A model generated the notes under the pieces. That model was not told the DNA's origin. It did no database searches and saw nothing but the letters and a program-made list of their open reading frames with translations. From NCBI GenBank assembly GCA_029339505.1, contig JAQISU010000071.1, positions 868,001 through 932,000 on the forward strand: 64,000 bases of DNA, read 5' to 3'. Position numbers and translations under genes: made by a program. Positions 26,312-39,700 of the stretch are shown piece after piece. Every line of letters starts with the position of its first letter. Position 1 is the first letter of the stretch. This stretch comes from Unio delphinus (taxonomy: Eukaryota; Mollusca; Bivalvia; Unionida; Unionidae).

Positions 26312-28210
26312 TACTGACTCTCTATGTACTTAACTGCAAGGGAATTTAAACTGGCCTGTGACTCTGATCGATACATGATATGAGTGGGTGTCGATACTGA
26401 GTTCATAATGAACTTATACGTTTATCACGAGTCTACATTCACTCAGTATTGTGTTCCACAGAGATTACCGCTATAAACTACTTATAGAATAGGCATATAC
26501 ATCTTATAATATTACTATTTAACTTAAGGACTTTAAACTGGCCTGTGACTCTGATCGATACATGATATGGGTGGGTGTCGATATTGAGTTCATAATGAGC
26601 TTATACGTTTATCACGAGTCTACATTCACTCAATATTGTGTTCTACAGAGATCACCGCTATAATCTATTTATAGAATAGGATTATACAACATTGACATAG
26701 CCTGTAACCCTGATGGGACTGTAAAAAAGATGGATGTCGATATTGAGTTCTCCATGAACTTATACGCTGATAGCGAGTTTACACTCATCTAGGATTGTAG
26801 ACCTGTCAGGGAATACCGCTTGAGTGTTAATTTCAAACTGTAGTCTGTATTCAAACAATTAACACCACTACTTACCACTTTCCAACTGTTAGAACAAAGT
26901 CATTGGCACTTGATATTCAAAAAGAACAATAAAAACTTTATACAAAGTGTGGACAGCTTAAGAATATCAATGGAATTCATGGCGCTATCTATGATGACAA
27001 TGGAAACGTGGAGGACAGACTACAGATTCTCAGGATACTTCAACAGCCCTTCTCAGGGCTATTTAATGTTTTATGTTATAACTCTAGTTCTTTAAATATT
27101 GTGTTATAATAATAGTTCTAATTTGGTTATTACTTATTATTGTTCTTGTTCCGTTTTCGTTTTTTCAATTCTTATTCATTGTTCTTGTTTGTTTTATTCT
27201 TGTTACTTATTCTTAATAATTAATTGCTTTATACTTATGTATTTAATATAATTGTTAAATGTTATTGTTGTACTTGTCTTGTAATGTTACTTTTCCTCCC
27301 CTCTGTGATTCTTGGGAATAGGGGAAGACTAGTGAAACAGTAGGGACACAGGCCTTTTCTATTTAGAGATCGCCTGGATTGGTGTACGCACATGTATACA
27401 GTCAGGTGTACCTCTGTGTCTAATCCTATCAGTCTCTCTGGGACGCTGGTGTTGACTCATTTCCCTTCTTTCTCTAAAATCTATATGTCCTTGTCTTGTT
27501 AAATGTTTATTTTCTATAGTGAATTCTCAACTCGATTGGTATCAGAGAATTCCATTTGGCTGACCAAACACTAATCTCCAATATGGCTTTTTTGGACCAC
27601 ACCCAATCAAAATTTAAAACTTAAATAACCTACCAAGATCAAACTTACATAGTCACTTTGACACATTCGTGTAGGTATTTTGTTTTTTCTTAGGGTAAAA
27701 ATTCTTCAAAGGAACTTTTACCGATAGGATGGTGGAGATTATATAGTATACTAAATACTTACGTTAGGGAATAGCGATAAGTGATAGGAAATTCGTAACT
27801 CATATAGCTTGACGCAATTACACAGGTGGCTTACACATATGGTTGCAGTACCTTGGAGCCCTGACTTGGACCTTTCCGCCTTTTCCGAGTCCGGACATAA
27901 ACATTACTAGCGAAGCGGGACAACTTTTTCCTTTGCTACCATTGCTCTGATTGGTATCTAGAGTAGGGTGGGTGTGTGTAGTGCCATTCCTACCCACCTG
28001 AAAGGCTATCATTTCCCTTGATAGTTACTTTTTAGTAATTCAGGGGAACGCCTATCAATGACTAAAATATGGTGCAATTAAGCACTTGAACCCTAAGGGG
28101 AGGGAGTGCTCTTCCTGAAGGAACTAAATGGACACCGATATGGTGTCTATAAAAGCTGCACATATGTCTCTAGTAGACGGTTGCAGCTATAAAATACCCA
28201 AGTCAGTCAG
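26312..28210 (+). other. 3' untranslated region of copy 1: 187-bp repeats, T-rich stretch, terminal hairpins
   Basis: The region is 1.9 kb, unusually long. Two close repeats start at 26345 and 26532 (TTTAAACTGGCCTGTGACTC, 187 bp apart) and a third degenerate one runs from about 26691 to 26822. A 6-bp stem with a 4-base loop sits at 27045-27060. T-rich sequence lies at 27100-27290. The last 130 bases hold three hairpins: AGCACT/AGTGCT (28081-28110), GACACC/GGTGTC (28131-28147) and AGCTGCA/TGCAGCT with an inner GTCT/AGAC (28154-28188). The TCAG tail follows. Hairpins just inside the 3' end are where RTs of several non-LTR families recognise their own RNA. A weak coding look at about 26930-27110 is discussed under findings. 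Confidence 0.7.
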
Positions 28211-31200
28211 TCAGATTTATCTTCATGTAGTTTGACATACGTATATCGATACATCTTCACGAAGATGGAATAATGTAGAGATCTATCAGTCTAGGGAGAT
28301 TGTCATATGTAGATAGATTTATCCCCAAGAATGTGAATCTATCTGAATTGAACCACCGCAACGTATATAACTATATTTGGATTGAAATATCTCGATCTGT
28401 TCTAGTAAATATGGATAGTTATAGTTATGTTCTTTTGGAAATGTGTTGAGATAACCATGATAAGGAAGCTTGAAGCTTCTGTATTCAAACCACATCAACG
28501 TTTATATATGTATATCGGTTAATATAGTACGATTTAATTTGGTTTCGGTCTACAGATGTATCTCCAAACGTAAGCTTACATGTTGTCAGATTTATCTTCA
28601 TGTAGTTTGACATACGTATATCGATACATCTTCACGAAGATGGAATAATGTAGAGATATATCAGTCTAGGGAGATTGTCATATGTAGATAGATTTATCCC
28701 CAAGAAAGTGAATCTACCTGAATTGAACCACCGCAACGTATATAACTATATTTGGATTGAAATATCTCAATCTGTTCTGGTAAATATAGATAGTTATAGC
28801 TATCTTATATTGGATAAATGTTGAGATAAGCATGATAACGAAGTTTGAAACATCTGTATTCAGCTACATCAACGTTTATATATGAATCTCAATTGATATA
28901 GCACGATGTAATTTGGTCTCGGTCTACGGATAAATCTACAAAAGTAATCTTACATGTTGTCAGATTTATCTTCATGTAGTTTGTTATAGGTATATAGATA
29001 CGTCTGAACGTAGATGGAAATATGTAGATATATATTAGTCTACGTTGATTGTCATATGTAGATGTAATATTCATGTGAAGGGTGAATCTAGCTGAATTGG
29101 AAAACATCGACAAAGATAGTTGTATTTGGATTGAAATATATCGATGTATTTTGTTTAATGTGGATAGTTATAGCTATGTGTAGGTGGATATATAATGAGA
29201 GATGCAGCTTAACTAAGATGGAGTAATCTGATATCAGTCATCTCAACTTTGATAGATGAAACTCGATTGATATAGAACTATTTGATTTCCTTGCCGGCTA
29301 TAGATATGTCTCCAGACATAAGCTTATATGTTGTCAGATTTATCTTCATGTAGTTTGACATACGTATATCGATACATCTTCACGAAGATGGAATAATGTA
29401 TGGATCTATCAGTCTACGTAGATTGTCATATGTAAATAGATTTATCCCCAAGAATGTGAATCTATCTGAATTGAACTACCGCAACGTATATAACTATATT
29501 CGGATTGAAATATCTCGATCTGTTCTGGTAAATATGGAGAGTTATAGCTATCTGATGTTGGATATATGTTGAGATAAGCATGATAACGAAGTTTGAAACA
29601 TCTGTATTCAACCACATCAATGTTGATATATGTAACTTGATTGATATAGCACGATGTAATTTGGTTTCGATCTACAGATATATCTCCAAACGCAATCTTA
29701 CATGTTGTCAGATTTATCTTCATGTAGTTTGTTATAGGTATATATATACGTAATGCACGTAGATGGAAAAACGTAGATATATATAAGTCTACGTAGATTG
29801 TCAAATGTAGATGTAATATTCATGTAAAGTGTGAATCTAGCTGAATTGGAAAACATCGAGAAAGATAGTTGTATTTGGATTGAAATATCTCGATGTATTT
29901 TGTTTAATGCGGATAGTTATAGCTATGTGTAGGTGGATATATAATGAGAGATGCAGCTTAACTAAGATGGAGTAATCTGATATCAGACATCTCAACTTTG
30001 ATAGCTGAATCTCGATTGATATAGAACTATGTGATTTGGTTGCCGGCTATAGATATGTCACCAGACATAAGCTTACATGTTGTCAGATTTATCTGCATGT
30101 AGTTTGACATACGTATATCGATACATCTTCACAAAGATGGAATAATGTATAGATCTATCAGTCTACATATATTGTCATATGTAGATAGATTTATCTCCAA
30201 GAATGTGAATCTATCTGAATTGAACCACCGCAATGTATATAACTATATTTGGATTGAAATATCTCAATCTGTTCTAGTTAATATGGATAGTTATAGTTAT
30301 GTTCTTTTGGATATGTGTTGAGAAAAGCATGATAACGAAGCTTGAAACATCTGTATTCAAACCACATCAACGTTTATATATGTAACTCGGTTGATATAGC
30401 ACGATTAAATTTGGTTTCGGTCTACAGATATATCTCCAAAGGTAATCTTACATGTTGTCAGATTTATCTTCATGTATTTTGTTATAGGTATATAGATACG
30501 TATGCACGTAGATGGAAATACGTAGATATATATAAGTCTACGTAGATTGTCATATGTAGATGTGATATTCATGTAAAGAGTGAATCTAGCTGAAATGGAA
30601 AACATCGACAAAGATAGTTGTATTTAGATTGAAATATCTCCATGTATTTTGTTTAATGTGGATAGTTATAGCTATGTGTAGGTGGATATATAATGAGAGA
30701 TGCAGCTTAACTAAGATGGAGTAATCTGATATCAGACATCTCAACTTTGATAGCTGAATCTCGATTGGTATAGAACTATGTGATTTGGTTGCCGGCTATA
30801 GATATGTCTCCAGACATAGGCTTACATGTTCTCAGATTTATCTGCATGTAGTTTGACATACGTATATCGATACATCTTCACGAAGATGGAATAATGTAGA
30901 GATCTATCAGTCTACGTAGATTGTCATATGTAGATAGATTTATCTCCAAGAAAGTGAATCTATCTGAATTGAACCAACGCTACGTAAATAACTATATTTG
31001 GATTGAAATATATCGATCTATTCTAGTAAATATGAATAGTTATAGTTATTTTCTGTTGAATATGTGTTGAGATAAGCATGATAACGAAGCTTGAAACATC
31101 TGTATTCAAACCACATCAACGTTTATATATGTATCTTGATTGACATAGCACGATTTAATTTGGTTTCGGTCTACAGATATATCTCCAAACGTAAGCTTAC

Positions 31201-31968
31201 ATGTTGTCAGATTTATCTTCATTTAGTTTGACTTACGTATATCGATACATCTTCACGAAAATAGAATAATCTAGAGATCTATCAGTCTACGTAGATTGTC
31301 ATATGTAGATAGATTAATCCCCAAGAAAGTGAATCGATCTGAATTGAACCACCGCAACGTATTTTACTATATTTGGATTGAAATATCTCGATCTGTTCTA
31401 GTAAATATGGATAGTTATAGCAATCTGATGTTGGATCTATGTTGAGATAAGCATGATAACGAAGTTGAAACATCTGTATTCAACCACATCAACGTTTATA
31501 TATGTATCTCAATTGATATAGCACGATGTAATGTGGTCTCGGTCTCTTTTTTAAATCTCCAAACTTAATCTTACATGTTGTCAGATTTATCTTCATGTAG
31601 TTTGTTATAGATATATAGATACGTCTCCAGGTAGATGGAAATATGTAGATATATATTAGTCTACGTAGATTGTCATATGTAGATGTAATATTCATGTAAA
31701 GAGTGAATCTAGCTTTATTGGAAAACATCGACAAAGATAGTTGTATTTGGATTGAAATATCTCGATGTATTTTGTTTAATGTGGATAGTTATAGCTATAT
31801 GTAGGTGGATATATAATGAGAGATTCAGCTGAACTAAGATGGAGTAATCTGATATCAGACATCTGAACTTTGATAGATGAATCTCGATTGATATAGAACT
31901 ATGTGATTTAGTTGCCGGCTATAGGTATGTATCCAGATATAAGCTTACATGTGTTCAGATTTATCTTC
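28211..31968 (-). repeat. Satellite spacer 1 (3758 bp, about ten monomers)
   Basis: Reverse-oriented satellite between copies 1 and 2, starting and ending with the TCAGATTTATCTTC target motif. It includes C monomers at about 29095, 29831, 30588 and 31704. Private differences are AAGGAAGC for AACGAAGC near 28463 and GGATAAATG near 28812. Near its right end it shares TAGCTTTATTGG and CTCCAGG with spacers 2 and 3. Confidence 0.92.
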
Positions 31969-32220
31969 AAACGTACCAATAATACACAACATTTTAAAGA
32001 ATATCAAAAATTAGAAACTGATTTAAAAAATGCTATTAAAAAAGCTTAGCAAGATACTTGGAAACAATATTGCAGTACCTTAGACTATAAAACTAACTCA
32101 AAACAAGAATGGGATAAAATTAGAGTAATAAGGGGAAAGCATATAAACAATACACCAACAATCAATAATACTAATAATTATAAAGAGCAAGCTGACTCAT
32201 TAGCAAAGCACTTCCAAGCT

Positions 32221-33720
32221 ATGAGCAGTAATAAAAATCATACTAAGGAATTTCAGGATCATAGATCTAAAATTGAAATAAATAATAAAAGTACATTTTC
32301 AGATATGGGAAATAAAAAGTCCTCTTTAAATGATAAAATTACAATTAATGAATGGTATCAGGCTCTTAAAACTAAAAAGGATACATCACCTGGAGAAGAT
32401 ACCATAGGATACTCAATCTACAAGAAATTACCGCTTAACTTTGTTAAAATAATACTAAATATGTATAATCAGATTTGGGAGACTGGAAAACTACCCATTA
32501 AATGGAAAACAGCTGTAGTGATACCTATACTAAAACAAAATAAAGATAGAAACGATGTTAATTCATATCGCCCTATCTCTCTTACCAATAATATATGTAA
32601 AATTATGGAAATAATTATTAATAATAGACTTAAGTATCACCTAGAAATTAATAATTTTATATCCAAGAATCAATGTGGTTTTAGAAATAATAGATCTACT
32701 ATAGATCAACTCATTAAATTAGAAACAGCAATCAAATTAGCTTTTAATAGTCATCAACGGAAAAATAGAAATCTTATTGCTGTATTCTTAGATATGGAAA
32801 AAGCTTTTGATTTAGTATGGACTAAAGGTCTACTAACCAAACTAAATAAGTATAGTATAACAGGCAATATATTTAATTTTATTAAAGATTTCTTAAGTGA
32901 ACGTAAAATTATAACTAGAATAGGGACAACATACTCTGAAAAGTATGTCTTAGATAATGGTACACCCCAAGGGAGTGTACTCAGCCCAACCTTATTTAAC
33001 ATTATGATTAATGATCTTGATACAAATTTAGCTACACCCAATATCGATTTGTCTCAGTTTGCGGATGATAGTGCACTATGGCGCGCTGGAGATCCCAACA
33101 ATCAAAAACATATTGCTGAGATACAACAAACTTTAGATAATATTGGCAGTTGGGCTGATAAATGGGGTTTTAAATTCTCTCATACAAAAACAGTAGCAGT
33201 AGTATTCTCTCCCTTTAACTATAATAAAATATATCCTAAACTTACCCTTCAAAATCAAAACATAGTTTTTGTCAAAGTAGTTAAATTTTTAGGGATGTAT
33301 TTCGATCAAAATATGAAATGGAAATATCATATTAAAGATTTAATTAGTAGATGTAACCTTGATCTTAATCTCATTAGAAGTATACAAGGCACACACTGGG
33401 GTGCTTGTCAAAATACAATTATGACCCTGTATAGATCTTTGATACGCTCCAAGATCGATTATGGGTGTCATATATATGCCACGGCATCACCAAATCTTCT
33501 TCATAAAATTACCCAAATACAACGCAAGGCTCTACTCCTTGCAACTAAAGCCTTACCATCTACCTCAACAGAAGAATTGCAAATACTTACTGGTGAGCCA
33601 TCATTACATCTGAGAAGACAGGAACTCATGTTAAGATATGTTGCTAGACTGTCAACTCAAGATGATGCGCACCCCACTTTGAAGACAATTAAACAGTGCA
33701 CCACTTATAAAACGGGGTAA
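32221..33720 (+). pseudogene. Reverse transcriptase part of copy 2
   Basis: The 499-codon frame is identical in translation to copy 1, with all RT motifs (Asp191, FADD 280-283). It is terminated by the shared 5-bp deletion near 33700. The open frame really begins after the TAG at 32047-32049. Confidence 0.9.
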
Positions 33721-34819
33721 ATACTCCACTTCCTTTGGTAAACAAATTTACCGACTTAAAACAAATTTACCTACTGACATATTTAATGTGCAAAAAACTA
33801 AAAATTCCATTATAATTCCATGGAGACTAAAAGCAATAAAAGTAGATATCTCTTTACAAGATAAAGGCAATAAAATACAAGATTCTCACTATCTTAAAAT
33901 GCTTGCTAATGAAAAAATAAATAATGTGTATAAAAATCATGTTAAAATATATACAGATGGCTCAAAAAAAATAGATCCTGCAAGAACAGCAGCATCATGG
34001 GTTGTACCGGAGTTAAACATTAAACAAGGCAGGCGACTACCAGATTACTGTTCTATATACAGTGTGGAGTTCTGGGCTATCCTCCAGGCACTAAAATGGA
34101 TACAACAATATAACTTAAACTCCACAAAAGTCCTAATTGTCAGTGATTCTTTAAGTGTTCTTAAAACTATTGACACAAACAACTCCAACAGCCGAAAATT
34201 TTTCTTATATTTATTACAATATCAAATAACTAAACTCAGTACTCAAAATATTACAGTAGACTTTCTATGGGTGCCCTCGCACATAGATATAAAAGGAAAT
34301 GATTTGGCAGATCAAATTGCAAAAGAAAAACTAAATGAATTACATTATGAACCAGTACAGTATAGCCATACAGAAGTATACAAATTTATTACTGATATGA
34401 TTAATAGTGTATGGCAACAAAATTGTAATTTGTCACCTAAAGGGAGGCTACTATATAATATTATTAAAATAGTTAAAAGGAAAAATATTCCTTTAGGTAA
34501 AACAAGAACTCAACAAATTAAAATGAATAGAATAATGGTAGGAAAAACAAAACTGGCTAACAGTTTTGGTAAATATTTAGGACCTTTTCCCCATAATATT
34601 AACTGCTTTATGTGCAACCAAGTAGAAGATTTGGATCACATTTTTAATAAATGTTCTAATAACACAATAAATAGAAATATTCTTAAAAATAAGTTAAAAA
34701 TAAATAAAACAACAAAGTTATATCCAAAATTACTTAATTTAAAACAGCCAAATATACAATTAGCTACTACAAATATTATGGATTTTCTTATAAACTCTAA
34801 CTTAATGCACAAAATATAA
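33701..34819 (+). pseudogene. RNase H and zinc-knuckle part of copy 2
   Basis: Same displaced frame as in copy 1. The RNase H acidic residues, the SHIDIKGNDLAD block and the terminal C-x2-C-x7-H-x4-C knuckle are preserved. It has no start of its own and would be translated only by frameshifting. Confidence 0.9.
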
Positions 34820-36724
34820 TACTGACTCTCTATGTACTTAACTGCAAGGGAATTTAAACTGGCCTGTGACTCTGATCGATACATGATATGAGTGGGTGTC
34901 GATACTGAGTTCATAATGAACTTATACGTTTATCACGAGTCTACATTCACTCAGTATTGTGTTCCACAGAGATTACCGCTATAAACTACTTATAGAATAG
35001 GCATATACATCTTATAATATTACTATTTAACTTAAGGCCTTTAAACTGGCCTGTGACTCTGATCGATACATGATATGGGTGGGTGTCGATATTGAGTTCA
35101 TAATGAGCTTATACGTTTATCACGAGTCTACATTCACTCAATATTGTGTTCTACAGAGATCACCGCTATAATCTATTTATAGAATAGGATTATACAACAT
35201 TGACATAGCCTGTAACCCTGATGGGACTGTAAAAAAGATGGATGTCGATATTGAGTTCTCCATGAACTTATACGCTGATAGCGAGTTTACACTCATCTAG
35301 GATTGTAGACCTGTCAGGGAATACCGCTTGAGTGTTAATTTCAAACTGTAGTCTGTATTCAAACAATTAACACCACTACTTACCACTTTCCAACTGTTAG
35401 AACAAAGTCATTGGCACTTGATATTCAAAAAGAACAATAAAAACTTTATACAAAGTGTGGACAGCTTAAGAATATCAATGGAATTCATGGCGCTATCTAT
35501 GATGACAATGGAAACGTGGAGGACAGACTACAGATTCTCAGGATACTTCAACAGCCCTTCTCAGGGCTATTTAATGTTTTATGTTATAACTCTAGTTCTT
35601 TAAATATTGTGTTATAATAATAGTTCTAATTTGGTTATTACTTATTATTGTTCTTGTTCCGTTTTCGTTTTTTCAATTCTTATTCATTGTTCTTGTTTGT
35701 TTTATTCTTGTTACTTATTCTTAATAATTAATTGCTTTATACTTATGTATTTAATATAATTGTTAAATGTTATTGTTGTACTTGTCTTGTAATGTTACTT
35801 TTCCTCCCCTCTGTGATTCTTGGGAATAGGGGAAGACTAGTGAAACAGTAGGGACACAGGCCTTTTCTATTTAGAGATCGCCTGGATTGGTGTACGCACA
35901 TGTATACAGTCAGGTGTACCTCTGTGTCTAATCCTATCAGTCTCTCTGGGACGCTGGTGTTGACTCATTTCCCTTCTTTCTCTAAAATCTATATGTCCTT
36001 GTCTTGTTAAATGTTTATTTTCTATAGTGAATTCTCAACTCGATTGGTATCAGAGAATTCCATTTGGCTGACCAAACACTAATCTCCAATATGGCTTTTT
36101 TGGACCACACCCAATCAAAATTTAAAACTTAAATAACCTACCAAGATCAAACTTACATAGTCACTTTGACACATTCGTGTAGGTATTTTGTTTTTTCTTA
36201 GGGTAAAAATTCTTCAAAGGAACTTTTACCGATAGGATGGTGGAGATTATATAGTATACTAAATACTTACGTTAGGGAATAGCGATAAGTGATAGGAAAT
36301 TCGTAACTCATATAGCTTGACGCAATTACACAGGTGGCTTACACATATGGTTGCAGTACCTTGGAGCCCTGACTTGGACCTTTCCGCCTTTTCCGAGTCC
36401 GGACATAAACATTACTAGCGAAGCGGGACAACTTTTTCCTTTGCTACCATTGCTCTGATTGGTATCTAGAGTAGGGTGGGTGTGTGTAGTGCCATTCCTA
36501 CCCACCTGAAAGGCTATCATTTCCCTTGATAGTTACTTTTTAGTAATTCAGGGGAACGCCTATCAATGACTAAAATATGGTGCAATTAAGCACTTGAACC
36601 CTAAGGGGAGGGAGTGCTCTTCCCCTCCCTGAAGGAACTAAATGGACACCGATATGGTGTCTATAAAAGCTGCACATATGTCTCTAGTAGACGGTTGCAG
36701 CTATAAAATACCCAAGTCAGTCAG
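34820..36724 (+). other. 3' untranslated region of copy 2
   Basis: Layout as in copy 1: 187-bp repeats from 34853 to about 35330, short hairpin 35553-35568, terminal hairpin cluster 36589-36702. The extra 6 bp near 36620 keep an AGGGAG/CTCCCT pairing that copy 1 has lost. Confidence 0.7.
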
Positions 36725-39700
36725 TCAGATTTATCTTCATGTAGTTTGACATACGTATATCGATACATCTTCACGAAGATGGAATAATGTAGAGATCTAT
36801 CAGTCTAGGGAGATTGTCATATGTAGATAGATTTATCCCCAAGAATGTGAATCTATCTGAATTGAACCACCGCAACGTATATAACTATATTTGGATTGAA
36901 ATATCTCGATCTGTTCTAGTAAATATGGATAGTTATAGTTATGTTCTTTTGGAAATGTGTTGAGATAACCATGATAACGAAGCTTGAAGCTTCTGTATTC
37001 AAACCACATCAACGTTTATATATGTATATCGGTTAATATAGTACGATTTAATTTGGTTTCGGTCTACAGATGTATCTCCAAACGTAAGCTTACATGTTGA
37101 CAGATTTATCTTCATGTAGTTTGACATACGTATATCGATACATCTTCACGAAGATGGATTAATGTAGAGATATATCAGTCTAGGGAGATTGTCATATGTA
37201 GATAGATTTATCCCCAAGAAAGTGAATCTACCTGAATTGAACCACCGCAACGTATATAACTATATTTGGATTGAAATATCTCAATCTGTTCTGGTAAATA
37301 TAGATAGTTATAGCTATCTTATATTGGATATATGTTGAGATAAGCATGATAACGAAGTTTGAAACATCTGTATTCAGCTACATCAACGTTTATATATGAA
37401 TCTCAATTGATATAGCACGATGTAATTTGGTCTCGGTCTACGGATAAATCTACAAAAGTAATCTTACATGTTGTCAGATTTATCTTCATGTAGTTTGTTA
37501 TAGGTATATAGATACGTCTGAACGTAGATGGAAATATGTAGATATATATTAGTCTACGTTGATTGTCATATGTAGATGTAATATTCATGTGAAGGGTGAA
37601 TCTAGCTGAATTGGAAAACATCGACAAAGATAGTTGTAATTGGATTGAAATATATCGATGTATTTTGTTTAATGTGGATAGTTATAGCTATGTGTAGGTG
37701 GATATATAATGAGAGATGCAGCTTAACTAAGATGGAGTAATCTGATATCAGTCATCTCAACTTTGATAGATGAAACTCGATTGATATAGAACTATTTGAT
37801 TTCCTTGCCGGCTATAGATATGTCTCCAGACATAAGCTTATATGTTGTCAGATTTATCTTCATGTAGTTTGACATACGTATATCGATACATCTTCACGAA
37901 GATGGAATAATGTATGGATCTATCAGTCTACGTAGATTGTCATATGTAAATAGATTTATCCCCAAGAATGTGAATCTATCTGAATTGAACTACCGCAACG
38001 TATATAACTATATTCGGATTGAAATATCTCGATCTGTTCTGGTAAATATGGAGAGTTATAGCTATCTGATGTTGGATATATGTTGAGATAAGCATGATAA
38101 CGAAGTTTGAAACATCTGTATTCAACCACATCAATGTTGATATATGTAACTTGATTGATATAGCACGATGTAATTTGGTTTCGATCTACAGATATATCTC
38201 CAAACGCAATCTTACATGTTGTCAGATTTATCTTCATGTAGTTTGTTATAGGTATATATATACGTAATGCACGTAGATGGAAAAACGTAGATATATATAA
38301 GTCTACGTAGATTGTCAAATGTAGATGTAATATTCATGTAAAGTGTGAATCTAGCTGAATTGGAAAACATCGAGAAAGATAGTTGTATTTGGATTGAAAT
38401 ATCTCGATGTATTTTGTTTAATGCGGATAGTTATAGCTATGTGTAGGTGGATATATAATGAGAGATGCAGCTTAACTAAGATGGAGTAATCTGATATCAG
38501 ACATCTCAACTTTGATAGCTGAATCTCGATTGATATAGAACTATGTGATTTGGTTGCCGGCTATAGATATGTCACCAGACATAAGCTTACATGTTGTCAG
38601 ATTTATCTGCATGTAGTTTGACATACGTATATCGATACATCTTCACAAAGATGGAATAATGTATAGATCTATCAGTCTACATATATTGTCATATGTAGAT
38701 AGATTTATCTCCAAGAATGTGAATCTATCTGAATTGAACCACCGCAATGTATATAACTATATTTGGATTGAAATATCTCAATCTGTTCTAGTTAATATGG
38801 ATAGTTATAGTTATGTTCTTTTGGATATGTGTTGAGAAAAGCATGATAACGAAGCTTGAAACATCTGTATTCAAACCACATCAACGTTTATATATGTAAC
38901 TCGGTTGATATAGCACGATTAAATTTGGTTTCGGTCTACAGATATATCTCCAAAGGTAATCTTACATGTTGTCAGATTTATCTTCATGTATTTTGTTATA
39001 GGTATATAGATACGTATGCACGTAGATGGAAATACGTAGATATATATAAGTCTACGTAGATTGTCATATGTAGATGTGATATTCATGTAAAGAGTGAATC
39101 TAGCTGAAATGGAAAACATCGACAAAGATAGTTGTATTTAGATTGAAATATCTCCATGTATTTTGTTTAATGTGGATAGTTATAGCTATGTGTAGGTGGA
39201 TATATAATGAGAGATGCAGCTTAACTAAGATGGAGTAATCTGATATCAGACATCTCAACTTTGATAGCTGAATCTCGATTGGTATAGAACTATGTGATTT
39301 GGTTGCCGGCTATAGATATGTCTCCAGACATAGGCTTACATGTTCTCAGATTTATCTGCATGTAGTTTGACATACGTATATCGATACATCTTCACGAAGA
39401 TGGAATAATGTAGAGATCTATCAGTCTACGTAGATTGTCATATGTAGATAGATTTATCTCCAAGAAAGTGAATCTATCTGAATTGAACCAACGCTACGTA
39501 AATAACTATATTTGGATTGAAATATATCGATCTATTCTAGTAAATATGAATAGTTATAGTTATTTTCTGTTGAATATGTGTTGAGATAAGCATGATAACG
39601 AAGCTTGAAACATCTGTATTCAAACCACATCAACGTTTATATGTATCTTGATTGACATAGCACGATTTAATTTGGTTTCGGTCTACAGATATATCTCCAA

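Larger units (their letters stand above)
23461..28210 (+). mobile_element. Non-LTR retrotransposon copy 1 (4750 bp, 5'-truncated)
   Basis: It is inserted into reverse satellite between two copies of a 14-bp target duplication, TCAGATTTATCTTC (23447-23460 and 28211-28224), the signature of target-primed reverse transcription. The 5' end falls inside the linker between the missing endonuclease and the RT, so ORF1 and the endonuclease are gone. The 3' end is a short TCAG tandem rather than poly(A). The RT, RNase H and zinc-knuckle order suggests an I/Nimb/Ingi-like lineage of the Jockey superfamily, not determined further. Copy-specific marks are a 6-bp deletion in the CTTCCCCTCCCTG stretch near 28112 and A instead of C in the AAGGCCTTTAAAC motif at about 26530. 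Confidence 0.92.
31969..36724 (+). mobile_element. Non-LTR retrotransposon copy 2 (4756 bp)
   Basis: It has the same 5' truncation point, in-frame TAG (32047-32049), 5-bp frameshift and target motif (31955-31968 and 36725-36738) as copy 1. It differs from copy 1 in having the full CTTCCCCTCCCTG stretch near the 3' end and AAGGCCTTTAAAC before the second UTR repeat. Identical insertion point and truncation mean common descent by amplification, not a new jump. Confidence 0.92.

Noticed and set aside
26910..27095. 61-codon plus-strand frame in the 3' UTR as a gene
   Set aside because: It is methionine-rich because of frame choice and is not recognised; kept only as a possible coding relic under findings.
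23461..28210. LTR retrotransposon
   Set aside because: There are no long terminal repeats, protease or integrase; the RT motifs, 5' truncation and TCAG tail fit a non-LTR element.
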